In this document: positions 48,674-57,912 of the stretch, piece by piece
Numbering within the stretch: position 1 is the stretch's first letter
Layout: each line of letters begins with the position of its first letter
Assembly: GCA_028285265.1 (NCBI GenBank)
Contig: JANQPX010000030.1
Coordinates: 124,001-188,000 of the forward strand
Reading direction: 5' to 3'
DNA: 64,000 nucleotides
DNA from: Geminicoccaceae bacterium
Lineage (GTDB): Bacteria > Pseudomonadota > Alphaproteobacteria > Geminicoccales > Geminicoccaceae
Notes under the pieces: model-generated
What the model was told of the DNA's origin: nothing
Database searches by the model: none
Seen by the model: only the letters and a program-made list of their open reading frames with translations
Position numbers and translations under genes: made by a program

Positions 48674-49561
48674 ATGGCGATGGGAATAGCAGTGCGAGAG
48701 TTGAGCGCAAACGACCGAGCCGGGCTGGCTCCCAAATCCGAGACCATGATGGACATGTCTGACACGGTGTCGACGCCCGCGTTCGGGGGGCCGTTCGATT
48801 TGAACTGGATCGGAATCTGGACGCTCTACACCAAAGAAGTGCGCCGATTTATGAAAGTACCGTTGCAGACAATCGCAGCACCGTTGATGACGGTGCTGAT
48901 GTTTCTCCTGGTGTTTTCTGTTGCGCTTGGTAGAGGCGGACGGACCATCGGCGATCTGCCATTTTTGGATTTTCTCGCGCCGGGTTTGATCATGATGGCG
49001 ATTATCCAAAATGCTTTCGCTAACACGTCCTCCTCGATCATGATCGGGAAAATTCAAGGGAATATTGTTGATGTCCTCATGCCGCCTTTTCGAAGTGGCG
49101 AGCTTCTCTTCGGTCTGGTGGCCGGAGGGGTCACTCGGGGGATGGTCGTCGCACTGGTGGTTATGATTGCTATGTTGTTCGTCGTTGAGACCGACAAGAT
49201 CTCTTGGATATTGGCGCTTTTTTATACGCTGTCCGGGTCACTAATGCTCTCAATCCTGGGGTTTCTTGGGGGGCTCTGGGCGGAGAAGTTTGACCAGATG
49301 TCAGCTGTTACGAATTTCTTGATTACGCCCTTGTCCTTTCTTTCCGGTACGTTTTATTCGATCACGCAACTCCCCGATAACCTCCAAGCCATCGCCTTTC
49401 TCAACCCTTTCTTCTATTTGATTGACGGCCTTCGCTACGCCATTGTTGGCTATAGCGATGGCTCGATCTTTGTCGGTATGCTGGTCGTGACCGCCATCAA
49501 TGCTGGACTTTGGACCCTTGCTTATCGTTTGTTACGTCGAGGCTATCGAATCAAAGCCTGA
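48674..49561 (+). CDS. ABC-2 type transporter permease
   Basis: A membrane protein of about 295 residues with six hydrophobic segments, matching the ABC-2 permease family (YadH/NodJ type): IWTLYTKEVRRFMK at the start of the domain, FLAPGLIMMAIIQNAF, and PLSFLSGTFYSITQLP. The start is uncertain (48674 or 48746). No ATP-binding subunit lies beside it, which is unusual for this family. Confidence 0.83.
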   Translation: MAMGIAVRELSANDRAGLAPKSETMMDMSDTVSTPAFGGPFDLNWIGIWTLYTKEVRRFMKVPLQTIAAPLMTVLMFLLVFSVALGRGGRTIGDLPFLDFLAPGLIMMAIIQNAFANTSSSIMIGKIQGNIVDVLMPPFRSGELLFGLVAGGVTRGMVVALVVMIAMLFVVETDKISWILALFYTLSGSLMLSILGFLGGLWAEKFDQMSAVTNFLITPLSFLSGTFYSITQLPDNLQAIAFLNPFFYLIDGLRYAIVGYSDGSIFVGMLVVTAINAGLWTLAYRLLRRGYRIKA

Positions 49562-49685
49562 TTTTTTTCGAGAAACGCCAATCATTTATTAAGTCCGGTA
49601 CGCTATCCTTCGCTATGCGGATTGAGTGCAGGCGTTGGTGAGTCGGGGCGACAATGCCTGCCCAATGTGAAGTCATGGAGACGCC

Positions 49686-50147
49686 TTGTTGAACGACGTT
49701 GCGCCAAATCGCACGCCTATTGAACTCTTGCTGATCGACGACGATCAGGCTGATATTTTCTTGGCAAGCCGAGCGCTCAAACGGTGCAAGACACGCGTCG
49801 AGATCCAGGTGGCCCGCAATGGTGAAGAAGGTCTCGCCCTTCTTCGACAAGAGCAAGGCCATGAAGGCGCCAAGCGACCCGACTTGATCTTTCTCGATCT
49901 CAACATGCCCAGAATGAACGGCCATGAATTTTTAGCGGCGATGAAGGCAGATGGAAACTTCAAGTCCATTCCCACGATCGTCATGAGCATGTCGGAGGAT
50001 GAGGCCGACATTCAAAAGAGTTATGAGCTGCAGGCCAACGCCTATATTGCAAAGCCCATTGAACTCGATGCCTTTGCTAGCATTATTCGCCTTATCGATG
50101 ATCATTGGTTCCGCGCTGTCCGCCTGCCGCCCCGGCTTGACAGCTGA
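49686..50147 (+). CDS. Single-domain response regulator (Rcp1-like)
   Basis: A 153-residue receiver protein without an output domain. The acid pocket is LLIDDDQAD, the phosphorylated Asp is in DLIFLDLNMPRMNG, then TIVMSMSEDE and the Lys in AYIAKPI. The long loop GEEGLALLRQEQGHEGAKRPD is typical of phytochrome-partner Rcp1-type regulators. The start is a TTG after GGAG. No kinase is nearby. Confidence 0.86.
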   Translation: MLNDVAPNRTPIELLLIDDDQADIFLASRALKRCKTRVEIQVARNGEEGLALLRQEQGHEGAKRPDLIFLDLNMPRMNGHEFLAAMKADGNFKSIPTIVMSMSEDEADIQKSYELQANAYIAKPIELDAFASIIRLIDDHWFRAVRLPPRLDS

Positions 50148-50224
50148 GGATGTAAACCGGTCTTCATGTCGACCATCATCGGATAAGAGATCGCCTCTGG
50201 GTTTTTCTTACGGGGTATCTTCCC

Positions 50225-50368
50225 TCATCGCTGGCGTTCCTCAGTCTCACGTCGCCACGTTTCTTTGAGGCCGCCCTGGTCCGAGAATTCCTCGGTTAGC
50301 AAGCGCCGTTTCTCAAGGTTCTCGCAGATTTCCGAAAGCTGATCGACCGGCATCGCATGGTTCGGCAT
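50225..50368 (-). CDS. Possible small charged protein (weak)
   Basis: A 47-residue frame (MPNHAMPVDQLSEICENLEKRR...) rich in Glu, Arg and Lys, with a composition like a real helical protein. There is no clear ribosome binding site. It lies in the otherwise empty stretch 50148-50604 between the regulator and argD. I see no other feature in that stretch. Confidence 0.25.
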   Translation of the reverse strand: MPNHAMPVDQLSEICENLEKRRLLTEEFSDQGGLKETWRRETEERQR

Positions 50369-50604
50369 GCATCATGTTGTTTGAAGAAAGAGCATTTCAG
50401 GAAATTCAAGCAATGGTTGATATTTGAGAAAGGTCGATTCGAGGGGCGAAGCATCGACAATCGAGATGATACCGTTGACAGGGCGCGCCATTCCCAGCAA
50501 ATCTGTCGGTTTCCAGCCATGTCTGAGGTAGCAAAGTCGGTGTGTCGTCTGATCGATGCCGCTAAGCCGACATGACTCCTTGGCCGTTGAACAGAGACAA
50601 AACC

Positions 50605-51834
50605 ATGTTGAATGCACCCATGCCATCCGTCCTTCCGGTTTACAAACGGTATCCGGTGACGTTTGAACGCGGTGAGGGCGCTTATCTCTACGATCGCGAA
50701 GGCCGCCGGTATCTTGATTTCTCAAGCGGCATCGCCGTGACCCTGCTCGGACATGCCCACCCGCATTTGGTCGGTGTGCTCAAGGCGCAGGCCGAGCGAC
50801 TTTGGCATGTGTCGAACCTTTATGGTATTGAAGGACAAGAGCAGCTTGCGGACCGTCTGGTTGAACACTCCTTTGCGGACACCGTCTTTTTCTGCAATTC
50901 GGGGGCTGAAGCACTTGAATGCGCAATCAAGATGGTCAGGCGATTTCATCATGATCGCGGCCAGTCGCAACGCCACAAAGTCATTGCTTTCGACGGCGCC
51001 TTTCATGGACGGACGATGGCGGCCATCTCGGCGGGAGGCCAAGCGAAATATCTCGAAGGCTTTGAACCAGCCCTTCCGGGGTTCCCCAAGGTAGCACCTG
51101 GTGATCTGGGAGCGGTGGCCCAGGCGATCGACGACGAGACCGCTGCGATCCTGATCGAACCGGTGCAGGGAGAGAGTGGCCTTCGCGCTTGGGATGCGAG
51201 CTATCTTGAAGGATTGCGCCGGCTCTGCGACGAGCAAGACCTCCTTTTGATTTTCGATGAGGTCCAGACGGGGCTTGGGCGAACCGGCAAGCTCTTCGCT
51301 TACGAATGGACCCAGATTACGCCCGATCTGATGGCGCTTGCCAAGGGCATTGCCGGCGGTTTTCCGATGGGAGCGTGTCTTGCAACGGCGCGTGTTGCCA
51401 ACGCCATGGCACCGGGCACCCATGCCTCGACCTTTGGCGGCAATCCGCTTGCCTGCGCCGCCGCCAATGGTGTTCTCGACGTTCTTCTCGAGGACGGTTT
51501 TTTCGATCGAGTGCATATCGCTGTCGAGACACTCCGGCACGAGATGGAGCGCTTGGCAACAGCCTTTCCGTCGATCATCACCGAATTGCGCGGCAAGGGC
51601 CTTATGTGTGGATTCCGTCTGAACGATGCGCTGGTCAACGGCGAGGTCGTCGCCGAACTGATCAACCACGGTCTGCTGACCGTGCCCGCCGGTGACAATG
51701 TCGTTCGGCTGCTTCCTCCGCTCATCATCAGCGAGCGTGAGGTCAAAGAGGCCGTCACCACGCTGGAGGAGGTGTTCCAATCTTTTGTTGATGAGCAGGC
51801 ATCAACGGGCGGCGATGGGCAGTCAGCGCCATGA
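50605..51834 (+). CDS. argD: Acetylornithine aminotransferase
   Basis: PLP enzyme of arginine synthesis, making N-acetylornithine from its semialdehyde. The protein of about 409 residues shows GSGIA-type [48 protein letters not shown], the PLP Lys in [11 protein letters not shown] and [11 protein letters not shown]. The start is taken at ATG 50605 ([11 protein letters not shown]); 11 codons more are possible upstream. It overlaps argF by four bases. Confidence 0.95.
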   Translation: MLNAPMPSVLPVYKRYPVTFERGEGAYLYDREGRRYLDFSSGIAVTLLGHAHPHLVGVLKAQAERLWHVSNLYGIEGQEQLADRLVEHSFADTVFFCNSGAEALECAIKMVRRFHHDRGQSQRHKVIAFDGAFHGRTMAAISAGGQAKYLEGFEPALPGFPKVAPGDLGAVAQAIDDETAAILIEPVQGESGLRAWDASYLEGLRRLCDEQDLLLIFDEVQTGLGRTGKLFAYEWTQITPDLMALAKGIAGGFPMGACLATARVANAMAPGTHASTFGGNPLACAAANGVLDVLLEDGFFDRVHIAVETLRHEMERLATAFPSIITELRGKGLMCGFRLNDALVNGEVVAELINHGLLTVPAGDNVVRLLPPLIISEREVKEAVTTLEEVFQSFVDEQASTGGDGQSAP

Positions 51835-52733
51835 GTAGACATTTCCTCGACATTCACGAGCTTGAAAGCGGCGTGTTGAGGCAGATTCTCGACGTGGCGA
51901 TGGAAGTTAAAGGTGAAGAGAAAAGAACGCAGGCCTCGCGTTTGTCGCAAAAGACGCTGGCCATGATTTTCGACAAGCCGTCGACCAGGACACGCGTATC
52001 CTTCGAGGTGGCGATCAAGATGCTTGGGGGTGATGCTGTCGTCCTGAATGCTAAGGAGATGCAGCTTGGCCGCGGTGAGACGATTGGCGACACAGCACGC
52101 GTTCTCTCCCGCTATGTCGACGCGATCATGATCAGGACCGACAATCACGACAAGCTCTTGCAGCTCGCTGAGGCTGCCGACGTTCCGGTCATTAATGGTC
52201 TTACCGACTTCTCTCATCCCTGCCAGATCATGGCTGACATCATGACCCTCGAGGAACATTTGGGGCCGATCCGTGGCAAGACGCTCGCTTGGACCGGAGA
52301 TGGTAACAACGTAGCAACGTCCTGGATCCACGCCGCTCAGCGCTTCGACTTTAACTTGAACATTGCCTGTCCAGAAGCGCTTCGGCCCAATCCTGAGGTG
52401 GTCGCGTGGGCCGAAGAACGCCAAGCACGTGTCAGCATCATGGAAGATCCCAAAGCGGCGGTTGCTGGCGCGGAGGCCGTGATGACCGATGTCTGGGTCT
52501 CCATGGGCGACGAGAATGCCGACGAACGGCGTTCTTTGCTTGCTCCTTATCAGGTCAATGATGAGCTGATGACGGCGGCGACACCGGAAACTCTATTCCT
52601 CCACTGCCTGCCCGCCCACCGGGAAGAGGAAGTCACAACATCGGTGATTGATGGCCCACAATCGGTGGTGTTTGATCAAGCGGAAAACCGCCTCCATGCG
52701 CAAAAGGGTATTCTTGCATGGTGTCTGGGTTGA
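51831..52733 (+). CDS. argF: Ornithine carbamoyltransferase
   Basis: Forms citrulline from ornithine and carbamoyl phosphate. The 300-residue protein has the carbamoyl-phosphate motif STRTR in [13 protein letters not shown], the HPCQ motif in [11 protein letters not shown], and the ornithine-side HCLPAHR. Translation is coupled to argD by an ATGA overlap, a common alphaproteobacterial argD-argF-hslO order. Confidence 0.97.
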   Translation: MSRHFLDIHELESGVLRQILDVAMEVKGEEKRTQASRLSQKTLAMIFDKPSTRTRVSFEVAIKMLGGDAVVLNAKEMQLGRGETIGDTARVLSRYVDAIMIRTDNHDKLLQLAEAADVPVINGLTDFSHPCQIMADIMTLEEHLGPIRGKTLAWTGDGNNVATSWIHAAQRFDFNLNIACPEALRPNPEVVAWAEERQARVSIMEDPKAAVAGAEAVMTDVWVSMGDENADERRSLLAPYQVNDELMTAATPETLFLHCLPAHREEEVTTSVIDGPQSVVFDQAENRLHAQKGILAWCLG

Positions 52734-52817
52734 TCCAGGCGTCATCTTTGCGAAGATGGGCGATAGGTTCTTAAGAGGCTTTCCCGCTTTGGCGTAACGG
52801 GAACATCCGGAGGTTCG

Positions 52818-53741
52818 ATGACTGCCGAATCCATCGCCGACGACATTTCGAAGCCATTTCAGCTTGAGCAAAGTGCACTGCGTGGCAGACTGATCCGGCT
52901 TGGTGACACGGTTGACGTTGTCTTGACCCGACACGACTATCCGCCTGCCGTAAGTCGGCTGCTCGGCGAGATGTTCGTGCTTGCCGCAACCCTTGCCGGC
53001 GGGCTGAAGTTCAAGGGAACCTTTAGCCTGCAGACCCGTTCTGATGGACCCATATCTCTGATGGTGGCCGACTGTACGCATGACGGTGGCATGCGCGGCT
53101 ATGCGAAGTTTGATGCGGAGGCTGTGGCAGCGGCCGATGACGCAAGCGTCCCATCACTTCTTGGTAAAGGACATTTCGCGGTCACCGTGGATCAAGATAA
53201 TCAGGGCGCTGCCTATCAAGGACTGGTAGAACTTGAGGGCGACAGCCTGACTGATTGTATCCATCAGTATTTCCGACAGAGTGAGCAGGTGAAGACCGGC
53301 ATGAAAATCGCTGTCGAGCATTTGAACGATGGTGCCGGCACGGCGTTTTGGCGAGCGGGAGCCGTGATGGTTCAATGCCTCCCAGAAGAGGTTTCTGCTG
53401 ATCAAGACAAGGATGCGATCGAAGATTGGCGGCGCACCATGATGCTGTTGGGCACAGTCAAAGACGCCGAACTCCTTGATCCGGATTTGTCGCCTGAGCG
53501 CCTTCTTCTCCGTCTATTCCATCAAGAAGGCGTCCGTATTTTCGATCCACAGCCGCTCAGTGTCCGCTGCCGCTGCTCGCGCGAACGGGTTGAGGCGATG
53601 CTAAAGCGATTCCAACCTGAGGACATCGACTCAATGCGGCAGGAAGATGGTGGCCTGTTCGTGACCTGTGAGTTTTGCAATGAGACTTACCGGTTCGATG
53701 AACGTGCCGTCGGAGAGCTCATCGGTCAGCGGACCCACTAA
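52818..53741 (+). CDS. hslO: Redox-regulated chaperone Hsp33
   Basis: Holdase activated by oxidation, protecting proteins under oxidative stress. The 307-residue protein has the zinc-binding C-terminal motif CRCS (Cys-x-Cys) followed by CEFC (Cys-x2-Cys), the redox switch. The N-terminal domain begins near DDISKPFQLEQSALRGR. It follows argF as in many alphaproteobacteria. The ATG follows CCGGAGG. Confidence 0.95.
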   Translation: MTAESIADDISKPFQLEQSALRGRLIRLGDTVDVVLTRHDYPPAVSRLLGEMFVLAATLAGGLKFKGTFSLQTRSDGPISLMVADCTHDGGMRGYAKFDAEAVAAADDASVPSLLGKGHFAVTVDQDNQGAAYQGLVELEGDSLTDCIHQYFRQSEQVKTGMKIAVEHLNDGAGTAFWRAGAVMVQCLPEEVSADQDKDAIEDWRRTMMLLGTVKDAELLDPDLSPERLLLRLFHQEGVRIFDPQPLSVRCRCSRERVEAMLKRFQPEDIDSMRQEDGGLFVTCEFCNETYRFDERAVGELIGQRTH

Positions 53742-53770
53742 GCCGCTGAAACCCCGTATCTAGACGTTCT

Positions 53771-55393
53771 TCAGGCGAGTTGCTCTTTCAAGTGATCGGC
53801 AAGCCGCAGCGCGAGCGCGACGATGGATAGGGTGGGTTGAGCACTGCCTGAGGTTGAAAAAACCGAGCTTCCGGCGATCCAGAAGTTGTCGACATAATGC
53901 ATCTTGCAATTGGCGTCGACGACGCCTTGCTTCGGATCGTCGGCCATCCGCGTGGTGCCGATATTATGATTTGAGATCCAGTCGAGATAGGAAAAACGCT
54001 TGGCTTCGGGGCTTTCGTGAAAGCGCATCATCCAATCGTCGGCAGGCTCCTCCAGGAACCAGTCATGGAGCTTTAGTCTGCCAAGACCGGTCCGCGCTAG
54101 CTCAGCGCCCATGACTTCGGCGAGACGCCGCATCGACACATGATCGAGTTCGGTCATACGCCAATCTAATACAGCACGCGGCATGCCGAACATGTCGACT
54201 TCCTTGGCATCCAAAAGAACGCGGCTATCAGGATTGGGCACAGGATCGGTGCAACCGAAGAGACCAACATAGGTCACATTTTGGACGGTTTTTCGTCCCT
54301 GGATGAAGCGTTGCCAAGCTGCGATTGCGACTTCATCAAGATTGGCCATAACGCGAAGTGCAGACGATGCGAATGGTGGCGCCCCATCGACTCCGCGCAT
54401 ACGCTCGACCAGATCGATTGCCGCATTCATACCTTCGGAGTCTTCAAGTTCGTTCACCAGCCAGCAGGCTGAATTGGTGACACCGAGATCTTCCTGGAGC
54501 GAATCGGGCAAGGCGAAGCGTGGCAGAAACTCCGAACCACCTTGGAATTGCCGTCTTGCCGCATCAAGGAGAGTCACCGGATCAGCCGTGATGATGTCGC
54601 CAATGAGCATATGGGCGTGATCGGAGAAGTAACGCCCAACCACATCGTGGCGGTTGCCAAAACCATGCGGCTCGGTCCGTCGATTGGCCAATAAAAGCCG
54701 AGCGTTCTCCAAGGCGCCGCAGGCAAGAACAAAGGCCTTGGCTTTGACCTTGGCTTGTTGACCTTTAAAGGACCTGACGGTCACGTCGTGGACGTGGTTC
54801 GCCTCGTCGGTGGTACCGATGTCGACGACATTGGCGTGCAGCCAAATGGTGACGTCCTCCGCGGCCTCAAGATCCTGACGATAAACCTCACCAAAGCGCG
54901 TCGGTGGTGAGCGCTGGTCGGTGGTCTTAATGAGCTTTGTCGGGTCGAAGCCTGGCGGATCGACATCAAAATGTTCCCAGAATTCATTGTGTTCCAAGCG
55001 ATAGTCGAGTTCGACGATCGCTTGGGCTGGTTCGTAATAGGGGCGTAGATCCTCTCGATCGATCGGCCAGCCGCTGTTCGGGATCCAAGGGCGTGCTTGA
55101 AAGTCGATGGGATCAAGCATCATGCAGCGGCCACTCCAGTGATTGGTCGAGCCGCCGAAATAGCGAAGTCGGGTCGTATCGATAGGAAGGTAGTCGAGGC
55201 CGACAATCTCGCCTTCATAAATTTCCTGACTGTCAGCCTCGATCTCAAGGCCGCCACCTTCTAGAACAATAACTTGAAGGCCGCTGTTGCGAAGGGCTCG
55301 AGCAAGCGTGATTCCGGCAGCACCGGCGCCAATGATGCAGAGATCAGCCTCGATGTCACTGCTCTCGTCTCGTTGGTCAAGATCGCGGATCAT
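53771..55393 (-). CDS. GMC-family FAD oxidoreductase
   Basis: A 540-residue flavoprotein of the GMC (glucose-methanol-choline) type. The N-terminal FAD motif reads IIGAGAAGITLARAL; FGGSTNHWSGR and the C-terminal SNHNIGTTRM and SGSAQPTLSI are typical of the dehydrogenase branch. Start chosen at the ATG after GGAGAGG; an earlier in-frame start has no support. It overlaps the upstream small protein by four bases. Substrate unknown, often a sugar or alcohol. Confidence 0.9.
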   Translation of the reverse strand: MIRDLDQRDESSDIEADLCIIGAGAAGITLARALRNSGLQVIVLEGGGLEIEADSQEIYEGEIVGLDYLPIDTTRLRYFGGSTNHWSGRCMMLDPIDFQARPWIPNSGWPIDREDLRPYYEPAQAIVELDYRLEHNEFWEHFDVDPPGFDPTKLIKTTDQRSPPTRFGEVYRQDLEAAEDVTIWLHANVVDIGTTDEANHVHDVTVRSFKGQQAKVKAKAFVLACGALENARLLLANRRTEPHGFGNRHDVVGRYFSDHAHMLIGDIITADPVTLLDAARRQFQGGSEFLPRFALPDSLQEDLGVTNSACWLVNELEDSEGMNAAIDLVERMRGVDGAPPFASSALRVMANLDEVAIAAWQRFIQGRKTVQNVTYVGLFGCTDPVPNPDSRVLLDAKEVDMFGMPRAVLDWRMTELDHVSMRRLAEVMGAELARTGLGRLKLHDWFLEEPADDWMMRFHESPEAKRFSYLDWISNHNIGTTRMADDPKQGVVDANCKMHYVDNFWIAGSSVFSTSGSAQPTLSIVALALRLADHLKEQLA

Positions 55394-55749
55394 CTTGGTT
55401 TCCTCTCCAAGTGAACCGCGGCACAAAGGTCTGCTTCCGATTGCGCCATCACCCAGCCATCGAGCGTCACGATGTTCAGGTTGTCGAAATCCGACTGGCA
55501 TCGCATCATCAGTCGCTGGTGCCTGGCGCTTTTACGCAGCGCTGCCAATTCCGTCGCAAGGGATCGTCCACGGGCACCTGCCAGCGGATCGTGTTGCCAA
55601 TGAAGAGCACCCAGATGGGATGCTAGACGATCATCGCCGAACATCTCGGTGAATAAGGTATGGGCGCGTACTGGAGTCGCACCGATCGTCGGCAAAACAA
55701 GGCTCGCCAGCGAGAGGGCGGAGAGCCTAATCAAATGGCGTCGTTTCAC
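55390..55749 (-). CDS. Small exported partner of the GMC oxidoreductase
   Basis: A 119-residue protein with an N-terminal RRHLIRLSALSLASLVLP signal (Tat-like) and the terminal stretch VTLDGWVMAQSEADLCAAV. This DGW-x-S/A-x-x-E-A-x-L-C pattern is seen in small Tat proteins encoded beside GMC oxidoreductases. The ATGA overlap shows coupling. It may aid export of the flavoprotein to the periplasm. Confidence 0.72.
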   Translation of the reverse strand: MKRRHLIRLSALSLASLVLPTIGATPVRAHTLFTEMFGDDRLASHLGALHWQHDPLAGARGRSLATELAALRKSARHQRLMMRCQSDFDNLNIVTLDGWVMAQSEADLCAAVHLERKPR

Positions 55750-56025
55750 TTTCTTCCTTTATCGCAGATCAGCAGAGAATTGCTGGCATTTAGGAACAAA
55801 CGTCATAGTTTTGGTAAACTGCAGCGTCAATGAATTGTGTCTCCAGGATCGATCGGTGAGATCGAAAAGGCTGGGTGGCGCATCAATGTCGATCAAGCCA
55901 GCGGTGTCGTTGATCAAGAGGGATGGTTCGGCGGTTCACAGGCATTGGGCCAGCGTTAACGCAATGGTAACTGAAGCCTGCCAAGATGGGGCCATTCTCG
56001 ATAGTCAATCACATCGGGCGGAGAC

Positions 56026-56394
56026 ATGGCCAAGATCGTCGTTATCGAAGATGAGGCGGATTTACGGGATATTCTGGTCGAAGAACTCACTGACATGGGC
56101 CATGAGATCTCGATCGCTGTCAATGGCGAGGAGGGCCTGCAGGTCATTCTTGAGGAAACGCCTGATTTGATCCTGGCCGATATCAATATGCCGAAGCTGG
56201 ATGGACGTGAGCTACGGAACCTTCTGGTAAGCGAGCACCCCAGTCATGCAGCGATTCCATTTTGCTTCATGTCCGCCTTCGCCGATCAACAAGACATCAA
56301 AGAAGGCATGAAAACAGGGGCTACCCACTATTTCACCAAGCCGCTTGACTATGGTGAGTTGGAGGATTGGATCGGCGAGCGCTTACCTTCGTGA
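56026..56394 (+). CDS. Single-domain response regulator (CheY-like)
   Basis: A 122-residue receiver. The acid pocket is VIEDEADLRD, the phospho-Asp is in DLILADINMPKLDG, then the Lys in HYFTKPLD. CGGAGA precedes the ATG. No output domain and no kinase gene nearby. Tail-to-tail with the glutamine-synthetase-like gene. Confidence 0.88.
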   Translation: MAKIVVIEDEADLRDILVEELTDMGHEISIAVNGEEGLQVILEETPDLILADINMPKLDGRELRNLLVSEHPSHAAIPFCFMSAFADQQDIKEGMKTGATHYFTKPLDYGELEDWIGERLPS

Positions 56395-56467
56395 TAGGAA
56401 ACGCCCGACCCTGCAGCTCTTGGGATGACGTGAGCAGATTCCTGCATTGGTGTTCCATCGTTTCCTC

Positions 56468-57835
56468 TTAGCAACGTTCGAATCCTCGCTGCACATCCCA
56501 GTCTGTCACAACACGGTCGGCTTCTGACTGTTCCCATCGGGCAGCATGTAGATAGTGATCGATGACGTCGTCGCCGAAGGCGGCACGAAGCATCGAGGAG
56601 CGATCCAAAGCTGATATCGCGTCGCGCAGTGTCTTCGGAATATCTCGAACCCCTTCGCCTTGATAGGCGTCGCCGACGAAGGCTGGTTCCAGTTCGAGCT
56701 GTCGTTCAATGCCATCCATGCCAGCGGCGAGCAAGGCTGCCATTGCGAGATAGGGATTCAGATCTGCGCCTCCCACCCGGCATTCGACACGGACAGCCTT
56801 GGTTCCCGCGCCACAGACGCGATAGCCTGCGGTTCGATTGTCCATGGACCAGACGGCCTTGGTCGGCGCGAAGGTCCCGGCGGCAAAGCGCTTATAGGAG
56901 TTTATGTACGGGGCGAGAAAATAGGTAATGTCGTCGGCGTGATGCAGCAGTCCGGCCAAATAATGTCGCATCATAGGTGACATGCCGTGATCGGCCGAGC
57001 TGTCAAAGAAGAGCGGCTTACCGTTGATATCGGACAAGGATTGATGGATATGGCAAGAATTACCAGCATGGCTTGTGTCCCACTTCGCCATAAAGGTCAA
57101 CGCGCGGCCTTTGGACCATGCAATCTCTTTTGCTGCGTTTTTGATCAGTGCATGTCGATCTGACATCGTGAGCGCTTCGGCATAGCGGATATTGATCTCT
57201 TCTTGGCCCGCATCTGCCTCACCCTTGGTATTCTCGACCGGGACGTCGGCGCCTTCGAGTCCGTTTCGGATCGCGCGCATGACCTCCTCTTCCTTCGTTG
57301 TCTGGAAGATGTGGTAGTCTTCGTTATAGGCGCTACTTGTAGTCATAGCCCGATGACCGTTGAGTCGCAGTGCCTCGTAACTCTCTTGGAAAAGGAAAAA
57401 CTCGAGCTCGGAGGCCATCAAGGCCTTCATTCCGAGATCGGCCAAGCGATGGCATTGCTTTTTTAGGATCGCCCGTGGGGAGTGAGGGACCTCGGCGTGA
57501 CTATGATGATCAATGACATCGCAGAAGACGAGGGCTGTTCCCTCAAGCCACGGTATGCGCCGCAATGTCGAGAGGTCGGGCTTCATGGTATAATCGCCAT
57601 AGCCACGTGCCCAGCTCGACGCCTTGTATCCGTCGATTGTGCTCATCTCAAGATCTGTGGCGAGCAGGTAGTCGCAACAATGAGTCTCGTCATGCGCGGA
57701 GTCGACGAAGTAATTCGCGTGAAAGCGCTTGCCCATGAGCCGGCCCTGCATGTCGACCTGCACAGCGAGCACCGTATCGATATCGCCGACCGCTACGGCT
57801 TCTTTCAAATCCTCAAAGGTCAAGGCTCCCGCCAT
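56468..57835 (-). CDS. Glutamine synthetase family protein (gamma-glutamyl ligase-like)
   Basis: A 455-residue member of the GS superfamily. ELEFFLF, GEADAGQEEINI, HIHQS, NSYKRF, NRTAGYRV and ECRVGGADLNPYLAMAALL are present. Such PuuA- or GlnT-like enzymes add glutamate to amines or amino acids rather than making glutamine. The canonical E. coli PuuA-type order is absent, but a TRAP transporter and a formylglutamate amidohydrolase lie next to it. It appears to be transcribed separately, after the terminator at 57868. Confidence 0.87.
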   Translation of the reverse strand: MAGALTFEDLKEAVAVGDIDTVLAVQVDMQGRLMGKRFHANYFVDSAHDETHCCDYLLATDLEMSTIDGYKASSWARGYGDYTMKPDLSTLRRIPWLEGTALVFCDVIDHHSHAEVPHSPRAILKKQCHRLADLGMKALMASELEFFLFQESYEALRLNGHRAMTTSSAYNEDYHIFQTTKEEEVMRAIRNGLEGADVPVENTKGEADAGQEEINIRYAEALTMSDRHALIKNAAKEIAWSKGRALTFMAKWDTSHAGNSCHIHQSLSDINGKPLFFDSSADHGMSPMMRHYLAGLLHHADDITYFLAPYINSYKRFAAGTFAPTKAVWSMDNRTAGYRVCGAGTKAVRVECRVGGADLNPYLAMAALLAAGMDGIERQLELEPAFVGDAYQGEGVRDIPKTLRDAISALDRSSMLRAAFGDDVIDHYLHAARWEQSEADRVVTDWDVQRGFERC

Positions 57836-57867
57836 CGTTGTACTCCAGAGCTCGTCATCAAAAGAAA

Positions 57868-57896
57868 ACGCGGCCCAGGGCGTACCCGGGCCGCGT
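57868..57896 (-). terminator. Intrinsic terminator of the TRAP operon
   Basis: ACGCGGCCC and GGGCCGCGT, with GGG/CCC inside and one bulged A, form a 12-bp stem around CGTA. On the minus strand it is followed at once by TTTTCTTTT. It lies just after dctP (57913-58962), a textbook Rho-independent terminator. Confidence 0.85.
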
Positions 57897-57912
57897 CAGC
57901 GTTATAAGAGAC

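Noticed and set aside
56396-56466. Inverted repeat AGGAAACG/CGTTTCCT between the response regulator and the GS-like gene
   Set aside because: The arms are eight bases with a 55-base loop and no T-run directly after; too weak to call a terminator.
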